Positions 1 through 6,215 of a stretch of DNA of 12,899 nt are shown here, one piece after another. The stretch is from the NCBI GenBank assembly GCA_002404675.1, contig DHKE01000054.1, positions 1 through 12,899 of the forward strand. Reading direction: 5' to 3'. Under the pieces are notes generated by a model, which had not been told where the DNA came from, ran no database searches, and worked only from the letters and a program-made list of their open reading frames with translations. Position 1 is the stretch's first letter. Every line of letters begins with the position of its first letter. The position numbers were made by a program, and so were the translations under genes. This DNA comes from Porphyromonadaceae bacterium UBA4702 (lineage in GTDB: Bacteria; Bacteroidota; Bacteroidia; Bacteroidales; Muribaculaceae).

Positions 1-2
1 CC

Positions 3-416
3 GACAGCGAGCTGCTGCAGCGCATCGAAATACTCCAAGGGGATTTTTCGGCTACGGCAGAATATGTCAAGGGTTACACATTCGTGTATTTCGACCCTCC
101 GTACCGTCCGCTGGATGCCATGTCGAGCTTCAACTCCTACGTCAAGGAGGCGTTTGACGACAGCGAGCAACGACGGCTGCGGGACTATTTCGCGCGGCTG
201 TCTGCCGAGGGCTGCATGGAAATGCTTAGCAACTCTGACGGACGCGGGCGCAATGCCGAGGACAGCTTCTTTGACGAACTGTACTGCGACTACGCCATAG
301 AGCGTGTGCACGCCAAGCGCAGCATAAACGCCAACCCTGCCAAGCGCGGCAAGCTGACCGAACTGCTGATAATGAACTATACCCGATACCAAGGCTCTGA
401 AGAGAGCCTGTTCTGA
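3..416 (+). CDS. Dam-type (D12 class) DNA adenine N6-methyltransferase, 3' part only
   Basis: The reading frame is open from the window edge to the TGA at 414-416, so the N-terminal part lies outside. The visible 137 residues contain the catalytic DPPY motif (FVYFDPPYRPL), an upstream ILQGDF segment, an LSNSD segment, and the FFDELY and RSINANPAKRG blocks near the C-terminus. These are characteristic of D12-class Dam enzymes, which transfer a methyl group from S-adenosylmethionine to adenine N6, classically in GATC. The C-terminus looks complete (ELLIMNY plus a short tail). The facing tape-measure remnant suggests this dam gene was phage-borne, a common setting for Dam, rather than a host housekeeping gene. 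The SAM-binding FxGxG motif cannot be checked because it lies upstream. Family assignment is secure; target and activity are inferred. Confidence 0.88.
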   Translation, partial: DSELLQRIEILQGDFSATAEYVKGYTFVYFDPPYRPLDAMSSFNSYVKEAFDDSEQRRLRDYFARLSAEGCMEMLSNSDGRGRNAEDSFFDELYCDYAIERVHAKRSINANPAKRGKLTELLIMNYTRYQGSEESLF

Positions 417-622
417 CATCTTATGGACTGTATGGCGGTTATCGTGTCGCTTACTGCCACCGCGCTGTCTTTCCACTTGTTGAACGCGGAGGCGTTCTTA
501 TCGACAGCCGCCTGTACGTTGGCCATCGACTTCGCCATGTCTTTTACACTGGCGGTCGCCGTCACTACCTGGTCTTTGCCGTCTACAGACAGCCGTATGT
601 TAAACTTTACGTCCTTGGACAT
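417..622 (-). pseudogene. N-terminal stub of a phage tail tape-measure protein
   Basis: On the minus strand an ATG at 620-622 opens a frame starting MSKDVKFNIRLSVDGKD, followed by about 65 residues of amphipathic, Ala/Lys/Asp-rich helical sequence. This resembles the beginnings of tape-measure proteins from Bacteroidales prophages, which normally run for many hundreds of residues and set tail length. Here recognisable sequence stops around 417-424. The remaining residues down to the stop at 377 are simply the antisense of the end of dam. The gene is therefore truncated, and its 3' break coincides with the dam stop region, marking a deletion or recombination junction. No strong ribosome-binding site is visible. 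Tape-measure identity rests on the N-terminal style from memory, not on a search. Confidence 0.55.
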
Positions 623-649
623 GGTGTGTTGATTTTATTTATACCTTTG
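615..649 (+). promoter_or_regulatory. Possible promoter for the small membrane protein gene
   Basis: TACCTTTG at 642-649 fits the Bacteroidetes -7 consensus TAnnTTTG and lies 24 nt before the ATG at 674. The nearest upstream TTG (615-617) gives a 24-bp spacer, longer than the usual 19-21, so the -33 element is poor. It overlaps the start of the oppositely oriented tape-measure stub. Confidence 0.35.
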
Positions 650-673
650 CGGTGGAACAAAGAAAAAACGATT

Positions 674-892
674 ATGGAAAACAAAGACCCCCTCGGAAAC
701 CCCATTTGGCTTCAGGCTCTCCTTTTCTTTTCCTCTGTCATTTGTGTTGTCTGCTTCATCATCATTGCTGTGATGCTGGTTCACTTTGTGCATCCAGGTT
801 CTGTATTGACCTGGACGTTTTGGGGGTCATTTGCATTGACAGCCATCTCTTTCACGCTTTGGAACTTCGGCGGCGGACGCTCCAGTCTTTGA
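674..892 (+). CDS. Small two-helix membrane protein, function unknown
   Basis: The 72-residue protein starts MENKDPLGNP. It has two strongly hydrophobic segments, about residues 13-38 and 43-63, then a short GGGRSSL tail. Size and topology would fit a holin-like or superinfection-type phage protein, but I recognise no family. ATG 674 is preferred over an upstream in-frame ATG at 626 because it follows the TACCTTTG box and avoids an odd extension. Coding on this strand is supported by the second copy of the 3' end at 4674-4775. There, in-frame CAT-CCA-GGT.. becomes CAT-CCG-GGT.., GTA becomes GTG, TTG becomes CTG and AGT becomes AGC, mostly silent changes, with one Ser-to-Leu. The 3' end overlaps a short minus-strand frame (827-940). 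Confidence 0.55.
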   Translation: MENKDPLGNPIWLQALLFFSSVICVVCFIIIAVMLVHFVHPGSVLTWTFWGSFALTAISFTLWNFGGGRSSL

Positions 893-940
893 CCCTTTCG
901 CGAGCTGCTCAAAACGCTTGCGCTGCTCCTCCTTGCTCAT
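791..940. repeat. Left copy of long direct repeat flanking the restriction-modification operon
   Basis: This segment matches 4674-4823 at a constant offset of 3883 bases without gaps. Positions 807-885 are identical (79 bp). From 886 to 940 there are eight differences, all transitions. Positions 791-806 are weaker (10 of 16 identical). Patchy similarity may extend a few bases past 940 with a 5-nt gap. The repeat holds the last third of the small membrane gene plus downstream DNA. No transposase lies inside or beside it. Confidence 0.9.
827..940 (-). CDS. Short minus-strand frame, possible phage-type small protein
   Basis: ATG at 938-940 opens 37 codons (MSKEEQRKRFEQLAKG... ending ..PKRERDGCQCK), very rich in Lys, Arg and Glu. 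The same frame exists in the right repeat copy (4710-4823) but begins with GTG. Five of the differences in its first half are amino-acid changes (K to R twice, E to G, Q to R, G to R), so constraint is weak. The orientation matches the tape-measure stub, so it could be a leftover of the same phage operon. It overlaps the better-supported plus-strand membrane gene and may be a chance frame. Confidence 0.22.
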   Translation of the reverse strand: MSKEEQRKRFEQLAKGSKTGASAAEVPKRERDGCQCK

Positions 941-994
941 CGCCGGCGGCTGCGTCAGCGGGGTTGTGTTTGCCGATTTTAACGTGCGTGACAC

Positions 995-1024
995 TTGTGT
1001 TGTCAAATGAAATCATTACTTTTG
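995..1024 (+). promoter_or_regulatory. Promoter of the restriction-modification operon
   Basis: TTG at 995-997, a 19-bp spacer and TACTTTTG at 1017-1024 fit the Bacteroidetes -33/-7 consensus (TTG, 19-21 bp, TAnnTTTG). Transcription would begin near 1031, giving a leader of about 64 nt before the ATG at 1095. It lies inside the cassette, so the unit carries its own promoter. Confidence 0.65.
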
Positions 1025-1044
1025 CATCAGTGACGGGGCTGTTA

Positions 1045-1080
1045 TATAAGAGGCGGATGATGAAAGTCAACCTCTTTATA
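1045..1080 (+). promoter_or_regulatory. Inverted repeat in the leader of the first methyltransferase
   Basis: TATAAGAGG (1045-1053) is complementary to CCTCTTTATA (1071-1080) with one bulged base and a 17-nt loop. The right arm ends 14 nt before the ATG. It could be an operator or a leader hairpin affecting translation. No separate controller (C) protein gene is present, so any control would have to come from a methyltransferase, the leader RNA or the host. Confidence 0.35.
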
Positions 1081-1094
1081 GTCAATGGCCTTTA

Positions 1095-2135
1095 ATGAGT
1101 AATGGTATGCCCAATATAATAGACTTGTTTTGCGGTTGCGGAGGATTCTCTCTTGGTTTTGAGAGGGCTGGCTTCAATGTGTTGTCGGGCATTGATGTTT
1201 GGGCTGATGCTCTTAAGACTTTTGAGTTTAACCATAAATTGAGCAGGACGCTTCAAGCTGATTTGTCACAGTTGCCTCCGTCAGATACGGAATCATTGTT
1301 TGAAGGCAAACCAGTTGATGTAATAATAGGAGGTCCTCCATGTCAGGGATTCTCAGTGGCAGGGAAACGCATTGTAGAAGACAGCCGGAACAAATTGTAT
1401 AAGGGCTTTGTGAATTTTGTCGCTTATTACAGGCCCAAGGCATTTGTCATGGAGAATGTGCCGAATATCCTGTCTATAGGCAACGGCTTGGTTCGCGAGT
1501 CCATATTGGCAGATTTTTCTAAGTTGGGCTACACTGTAGAGTGCAAAATCCTTATGGCTTCGGATTATGGTGTCCCTCAAAACCGACGGAGAGCCTTTTT
1601 TGTTGGCTTTCAAAACGGACATCATTTCAGGTTCCCAGATCCATTTGATATGCCGAAAGTTACAGCTGAAGAAGCCATTTCTGACTTGCCAGAACAATCT
1701 ATATCTGACGGCTCGAATTATGTGTCAGCTCCATTGAGCGAATACCAGAAACTCATGAGGGAAAATTCGAGAGAACTGAACAATCATCAGGTTACGGTTC
1801 ACAATCAACAGACGGTCGAAATTATTTCCCTCGTTCCCGACGGAGGAAATTACAAAGACCTGCCTCCACATCTTCGAGAAACTCGTAAAGTTCACATAGC
1901 CTGGACTCGGCTTAACAGCAAAAAGCCGAGTTTTACGATTGACACGGGACATCGTCATCATTTCCACTATTCCTTCAATAGGATACCTACTGCACGCGAG
2001 TGTGCAAGGCTGCAGTCGTTCCCAGACGATTTTTATTTCACTTGTAGTCGCACAAGCCAAATGAAGCAAATCGGCAATGCTGTGCCTCCACTTCTTGGTG
2101 AAGCTATTGCAAAATCCCTCCTTCGGCAGTTATGA
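1095..2135 (+). CDS. DNA cytosine-5 methyltransferase, first modification enzyme of the operon
   Basis: This 346-residue protein methylates cytosine C5 in DNA using S-adenosylmethionine. The conserved motifs appear in normal order: motif I DLFCGCGGFSLGF (from D10), motif IV GGPPCQGFS with nucleophile Cys83, motif VI MENV (Glu120), motif VIII QNRRR (162-166), then a variable target-recognition region, motif IX RECARLQSFPDDF and motif X QIGNAVPPLLGEAIA. Length is typical and no motif is damaged. ATG 1095 is chosen; ATG 1107 would leave MPNIIDLF and is also possible. Its stop overlaps the endonuclease start in an ATGA (2132-2135), implying translational coupling, and its first position would let protection be made before the nuclease. 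The recognition sequence cannot be read from the sequence. Confidence 0.95.
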   Translation: MSNGMPNIIDLFCGCGGFSLGFERAGFNVLSGIDVWADALKTFEFNHKLSRTLQADLSQLPPSDTESLFEGKPVDVIIGGPPCQGFSVAGKRIVEDSRNKLYKGFVNFVAYYRPKAFVMENVPNILSIGNGLVRESILADFSKLGYTVECKILMASDYGVPQNRRRAFFVGFQNGHHFRFPDPFDMPKVTAEEAISDLPEQSISDGSNYVSAPLSEYQKLMRENSRELNNHQVTVHNQQTVEIISLVPDGGNYKDLPPHLRETRKVHIAWTRLNSKKPSFTIDTGHRHHFHYSFNRIPTARECARLQSFPDDFYFTCSRTSQMKQIGNAVPPLLGEAIAKSLLRQL

Positions 2136-3607
2136 AAAAGTTTTACAGAATACCGAACCAGGATTTTTTGCGTATCCATTTCGTAAGGCCTCGGTTTAAG
2201 AGCAATATTGAAAATGTACTCTTGTATATGGCCAATGAATGCTGCAAAATAGAACCTGCAACATGTCGCGATTACGCGGACAAAATAAACCGTGCAATAC
2301 GACTGTTTCCGGGGAACGCAGACTTGACCCCAAAGACTGTAGATAATTGGAGGACTGAAATATCAGCTCTTTGTGCATTTTATAATGAGGACAAGGTCGC
2401 CGATCGTACAGTGACATCAAAACTGTCGTTTTTCCTCAATGAGAATCAGGACTTGACGCAGTTCTTCAAATTCCTGATGCTTTCATTCCAATTCCCTGGA
2501 GGTCATATTAAGCCTGTTGACAACATTGAGCTGATTAATAAAGGTGTTCGCTTCAAACCGGCGCAATTCATAATAAAGGTATTGTTGGCTGGTAATGAAA
2601 TATTGGCAAGCGAAGATGCGGAAAAAGAAATGTCTCTTTCTGATGAAGAGGCAACGTACTGCATTCTAAATGACCTTCAAGTTACTGTAGGCAAGCGCAC
2701 ACCCAAAGAAGCAGCGCAGATTATTCTTGGCAACAGGGCAAAAGGGCTTCGTTATTATGACCCCAATGACCCATTTGTACGCAACTCAAAAGGCAAGCCG
2801 AGAACAAAAGGGGACGTGGTGAGGTATGCTGGTGACATTTTGGACTACATGGAAATCGCATCCCTTCTTGAGAGAAGAATGGACGGCTATTTCATTTTGA
2901 AACCGAATGAATTGCCATCGATTAAAATGTTTGTGGATGACGACTCTTATTTTGACGGTTATGAGCAATTCTATGGAGTCCCTGATTTGGAACCCGGAAT
3001 GCTCGCTCCAATTGAAATTAAGTGGTTCAATTATGTGAACAGCCTTGTCTGCCCAGATAAGTTTAGAACGGATATACGCTCAATTGTCGAGTCGTCGGAG
3101 CTTGACGTCTTGTTCGACAATCGAATTTTCGAAATAATAGAAAGCAAATCTGCAACGACTAAAGACATTGGCAATATCGGGGAATCTATAGTGTATTCCC
3201 ATGAGAAACAGCGATTGAAAATAGCAGGATATGAGCAATTGCTTCACCTTATAGCAATTGTTGACAGTCCTGCTTATCATCCAGGTTTTGATATAGACAG
3301 CCTCGAGGGAGATGGCACGGACCGTCATAGGTACATTGAGGTTAAGACTACTATAAGCCGACAGAAAATCAACCTCTTTAATTTCCACATGTCAACTAAT
3401 GAGTGGTCTGTTGCCGAAACGTTGCGTGAACACTATTGCGTATATCGCTTGATGTTGAGTTACAAGGACAAGACTTTATATGTCCTTAGAAACCCTGTAG
3501 CATTATATAAGGCTGATGAAATCAGTGCTTTGCCTCGCAACGGAATGGAGGTGTCTTTCGATTCTGCAAAATTCAACCCTGAACCAGTTCTTGTATGGCG
3601 AGATTGA
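2132..3607 (+). CDS. Predicted restriction endonuclease with DUF3883-like PD-(D/E)xK C-terminal domain
   Basis: This 491-residue protein sits between and overlaps two cytosine-5 methyltransferases, the position of the restriction enzyme. The C-terminal part (about 340-470) resembles DUF3883/NOV-type domains: a GNIGES segment with Glu351, GFDIDS with Asp387, YIEVKTT with Glu403 and Lys405 forming ExK, and an NEW...YCVYRL block (423 onward) with aromatic residues. Asp387, Glu403 and Lys405 would form the PD-(D/E)xK active site, cutting DNA with Mg2+. The N-terminal 330 residues are probably for recognition; a faint likeness to AlwI-type enzymes was considered but is not firm. Two separate methyltransferases would suit an asymmetric (type IIS-like) site, but this is inference. 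The gene overlaps the next one by 13 nt. Confidence 0.72.
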   Translation: MKKFYRIPNQDFLRIHFVRPRFKSNIENVLLYMANECCKIEPATCRDYADKINRAIRLFPGNADLTPKTVDNWRTEISALCAFYNEDKVADRTVTSKLSFFLNENQDLTQFFKFLMLSFQFPGGHIKPVDNIELINKGVRFKPAQFIIKVLLAGNEILASEDAEKEMSLSDEEATYCILNDLQVTVGKRTPKEAAQIILGNRAKGLRYYDPNDPFVRNSKGKPRTKGDVVRYAGDILDYMEIASLLERRMDGYFILKPNELPSIKMFVDDDSYFDGYEQFYGVPDLEPGMLAPIEIKWFNYVNSLVCPDKFRTDIRSIVESSELDVLFDNRIFEIIESKSATTKDIGNIGESIVYSHEKQRLKIAGYEQLLHLIAIVDSPAYHPGFDIDSLEGDGTDRHRYIEVKTTISRQKINLFNFHMSTNEWSVAETLREHYCVYRLMLSYKDKTLYVLRNPVALYKADEISALPRNGMEVSFDSAKFNPEPVLVWRD

Positions 3608-4647
3608 AAGTGGCTTCTCTGTTCTGTGGGTGCGGCGGCATGGATTTGGGTATTCTTGGAGGCTTTGATTTTTTAGGCGTCTCGTACCCTCGTTCTGCAT
3701 TTGATATCGTTTATGCTGTCGATAATGATGCGTACTGTACAAAAATATACAACGCTAATTTTGAGCATAAATGCCAAGTGAAGGATGTCCGGGAAATTAT
3801 CCCGGAACAAATGCCTGACTTTGATTTGCTTGTTGGCGGTTTCCCTTGTCAGTCTTTTTCCATTTCAGCACAGAATCCTCCGCGACTTGGGTTCAAAGAT
3901 GAAAGGGGAATGCTTTTTTTCGAGATGGTCAAAATCTTGAAAACGAAAAAACCGCGAGCTTTCATAGCAGAAAACGTCAAAGGGCTGCTGTCTGCCAATA
4001 ATAAGCAGGCGTTTCCGATGATTCTAAAAGAGTTTTCCGAAGCCGGGTATCATGTGCAGTATCATCTTGTAAATGCCTCAAAGTTCGGTGTTCCTCAAAA
4101 GAGAGAGCGTGTGATTATTGTCGGTTTTCAAGATGAACGCGATGAGGCTATGTTCAAGTTCTGCTGTTTAAACTCCGCTTCCGCTGTTTTGGGAGATGTA
4201 ATTGATGAATCTGAAAATCAAAATGAATCCTTGTTTTTCAGTGACAAAGCGGTTGCAGGAATGATGGCTGTAAGGGATAAGATGAACAAGGGACGTGTTC
4301 AAAAATTGGATGAGCCATGCAATACAATAAGCGCCCACCTTGCTAAAGTCAGCTTGAACTCCACCGACCCCGTTCTTATGATAGGAGACCGCTACCGACG
4401 CTTTTCTTGCAGAGAAGCTGCTCGTATACAGTCTTTCCCTGATTCATTTGTGCTGGACTGCGTCTCTAGCATAAGGCAATACAAGGCAATAGGCAATGCA
4501 GTGCCTCCGGTTATGATGTGGCACATTGCCAATTCTGTGCAAAGAGCTTTTGAGAAAACGGATGGTCAATATGACGATGCGCTGGCAGATGTCAGGGTGC
4601 GTTATGCATACAGCCACAAGGCTTCGCAGGGTTGTCTGTTTGATTAG
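3595..4647 (+). CDS. DNA cytosine-5 methyltransferase, second modification enzyme of the operon
   Basis: This 350-residue enzyme is clearly distinct from the first. Motif I is SLFCGCGGMDLGI (from S8), motif IV is GGFPCQSFS with nucleophile Cys85, motif VI is AENVKG (Glu126), motif VIII is QKRERVIIVGF, motif IX is REAARIQSFPDSF and motif X is KAIGNAVPPVMMWHIA. The target-recognition region between VIII and IX differs strongly from that of the first enzyme, so the two probably methylate different strands or cytosines of one site. Start ATG 3595 lies 13 nt inside the endonuclease gene. A roughly 30-residue polar C-terminal tail follows motif X. No Vsr-type mismatch endonuclease gene, which repairs deamination of 5-methylcytosine in some systems, accompanies the operon. 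No clear terminator is visible after the stop. Confidence 0.95.
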   Translation: MARLKVASLFCGCGGMDLGILGGFDFLGVSYPRSAFDIVYAVDNDAYCTKIYNANFEHKCQVKDVREIIPEQMPDFDLLVGGFPCQSFSISAQNPPRLGFKDERGMLFFEMVKILKTKKPRAFIAENVKGLLSANNKQAFPMILKEFSEAGYHVQYHLVNASKFGVPQKRERVIIVGFQDERDEAMFKFCCLNSASAVLGDVIDESENQNESLFFSDKAVAGMMAVRDKMNKGRVQKLDEPCNTISAHLAKVSLNSTDPVLMIGDRYRRFSCREAARIQSFPDSFVLDCVSSIRQYKAIGNAVPPVMMWHIANSVQRAFEKTDGQYDDALADVRVRYAYSHKASQGCLFD

Positions 4648-4673
4648 CAGCCTGTCTTCGATTGGAAACTGGA

Positions 4674-4823
4674 CATCCGGGTCTAGTGCTGACCTGGACG
4701 TTTTGGGGGTCATTTGCATTGACAGCCATCTCTTTCACGCTTTGGAACTTCGGCGGCGGACGCTCCAGCCTTTGACCTTCTCGCGAGCCGCCCGAAACGC
4801 TTGCGCTGCTCCTCCCTGCTCAC
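4674..4823. repeat. Right copy of long direct repeat flanking the restriction-modification operon
   Basis: This copy matches 791-940 at a constant offset of 3883, with 4690-4768 identical to 807-885. It carries only the last third of the small membrane gene (from HPG onward, in frame, stop TGA preserved) without a start, so it is a gene fragment. At the eight transition differences outside the identical core it is the G/C-richer copy at all but one. It begins 26 nt after the stop of the second methyltransferase. Confidence 0.9.
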
Positions 4824-5070
4824 AGCGGGTGCGGCGGCTTTGTGCTGCCGTCCTGTGTAAGCACAACTCGCGGCAGATAGACCGCCTCCTGGTTCTGCTG
4901 GAGCGCCGTCTCTGGCTGCTGTTAATGCGGTTGTCAGCTTGCACAGGTGCGGAAAACGCATTACCGTTTGCACAACGGCAGTATGTTTCAGGGCGTTGGA
5001 GCGTTGGGGCGGCGAGCGGCGTTAATTGACCGCGCAACACCCGAACACCCCGCCGCACATATACACTGCT
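4824..5070. other. Remnant DNA between repeat and rhuM pseudogene
   Basis: There is no intact gene here. On the minus strand 4820-4921 is open for 33 codons, ending in VVLTQDGSTKPPHPL and a TGA that overlaps the GTG of the short minus-strand frame. It is blocked upstream by a TAA at 4922-4924. It reads like the C-terminus of a phage-type protein but is too short to assign. No promoter of good quality was found for the downstream rhuM. Confidence 0.3.
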
Positions 5071-6107
5071 ATGACAAAGGAACAACTGGAATACATCACA
5101 TACGCGCTGCCGGAGAACCTCGGCACGGTTCAGGCTGTGTCATCCGCGACGACACGATATGGCTCACGCAGAAGGCCATGGGCGCACTCTTCGGCGTGGA
5201 GCGACCTGCCATAACAAAACACCTGACCAACATTTTCAACGAGGGCGAGTTGGATGAAAAAGTGGTGTGTTCCATTTTGGAACTAACCACTCAACATGGT
5301 GCGCTTGACGGCAAGACGCAGACGAGACAGACCAAAGTCTACAACCTCGACGCTATCATCAGCGTCGGCTACCGTGTCAACTCGCGCCAGGCTACCATGT
5401 TCCGCCAGTGGGCGACAAAGGTGCTGAACGAGTACATCCGCAAGGGCTTCGCCCTCGACGACCGCCGACTGAAGCAGGGGGCGGAGGTGTTCGGACGCGA
5501 CTATTTCCGCGAGCTGCTCGAGCGCGTCCGCTCAATCCGTGCAAGCGAGCGGCGCATCTGGCAGCAGATAACGGACATCTACGCCGAGTGCAGCACCGAC
5601 TACGACCGCAACGCCCCGACCATTCGTGACTTCTACGCCATGGTGCAGAACCGCTTCCACTACGCCATAACCGGCCAGACCGCCGCCGAGATAGTATACT
5701 CCAGCGCAGACCACACGAAGCCGCACATGGGCTTGCGCACATAGGGCGCAGCCCCCGACGGCAGGGTGCTGAAGTCGGACCTGACCGTTGCGAAGAACTA
5801 CCTCGACGAGCAGCAGATACGCCGCCTGGAGCGTGCCGTCACCGCATACTTCGACTACATCGAGATGCAGATAGAGCGGCAGAACACTTTCACCATGGAG
5901 CAGTTCGCGGCGAGCGTAGACCGCTTCCTGTCGTTCAACGACTACCGCATACTTCCAGACCGAGGTCGCGTTAACGCGGTACAGGCAAAGGCGAAATCCG
6001 AGGGCGAGTACGACATCTTCAACCGCACGCAGCTCATCGACTCCGACTTCGTCAAGGAGGTGCGGCGGCTGGCGCAGCAGCGCGGCGGCACTCTCTTCGA
6101 CCCCTGA
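5071..6107 (+). pseudogene. rhuM: RhuM-family protein, broken by a frameshift and an in-frame TAG
   Basis: The conceptual product is about 345 residues, the usual RhuM length. It starts MTKEQLEYITYALPENLG at ATG 5071. The frame shifts at 5140-5141 (one base lost or two gained), after which it continues IRDDTIWLTQKAMGALFG, YNLDAIISVGYRVNS and FRQWATKVLNEYIRKGFAL, the N-terminal hallmarks of the family. A TAG at 5742-5744 interrupts ..HTKPHMGLRT, where relatives typically have Trp (TGG), then reading resumes with APDGRVLKSDLTVAKNYL to the TGA at 6105-6107. Relatives are scattered on phages and genomic islands; function is unknown, although the front part looks like a helix-turn-helix. Two independent lesions argue against sequencing error alone. 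It marks the right end of the accessory region. Confidence 0.85.
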
Positions 6108-6157
6108 AACCATGCGAGCGTGCAAAACGGAATACCAAGATGTCCCCTCTGGAAATG

Positions 6158-6189
6158 TTTCTCCGTTTCGCGGTTTTTCGCTAACTTTG
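6158..6189 (+). promoter_or_regulatory. Probable promoter of the secreted protein gene
   Basis: TAACTTTG at 6182-6189 is a consensus Bacteroidetes -7 box, 26 nt before the ATG at 6216. A T-rich -33 region (TGTTT, ending at 6160) is 21 bp upstream but lacks a clean TTG. Confidence 0.5.
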
Positions 6190-6215
6190 CGTGTGCAAAT
6201 TATCATGACTGCGAT

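Larger units (their letters stand above)
941..4673 (+). mobile_element. Restriction-modification cassette between long direct repeats
   Basis: The segment between the two repeat copies contains one promoter and three overlapping genes and nothing else recognisable. Hand counts on sampled lines give about 40-45% G+C, against about 60% in core genes such as polA. Codon use is correspondingly AT-richer. No integrase, transposase or terminal inverted repeats are seen. The arrangement matches the described pattern of restriction-modification units inserted with a long target duplication; the mechanism is inferred. Exact ends cannot be fixed within the repeats. Confidence 0.55.

Noticed and set aside
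2132..3607. Assigning the endonuclease to the AlwI family or naming a recognition site
   Set aside because: Only a vague N-terminal resemblance and the two-methyltransferase logic support it; no diagnostic motif was identified.
4526..5029. 167-codon plus-strand frame running from the second methyltransferase through the repeat
   Set aside because: It is out of frame with both the methyltransferase and the membrane gene fragment and has no coherent protein character.
4947..5141. N-terminal extension of the frame that contains the main part of RhuM
   Set aside because: Before 5142 this frame reads non-RhuM sequence; the true RhuM N-terminus (MTKEQLEY...) is in another frame, so the extension is an artefact of the frameshift.
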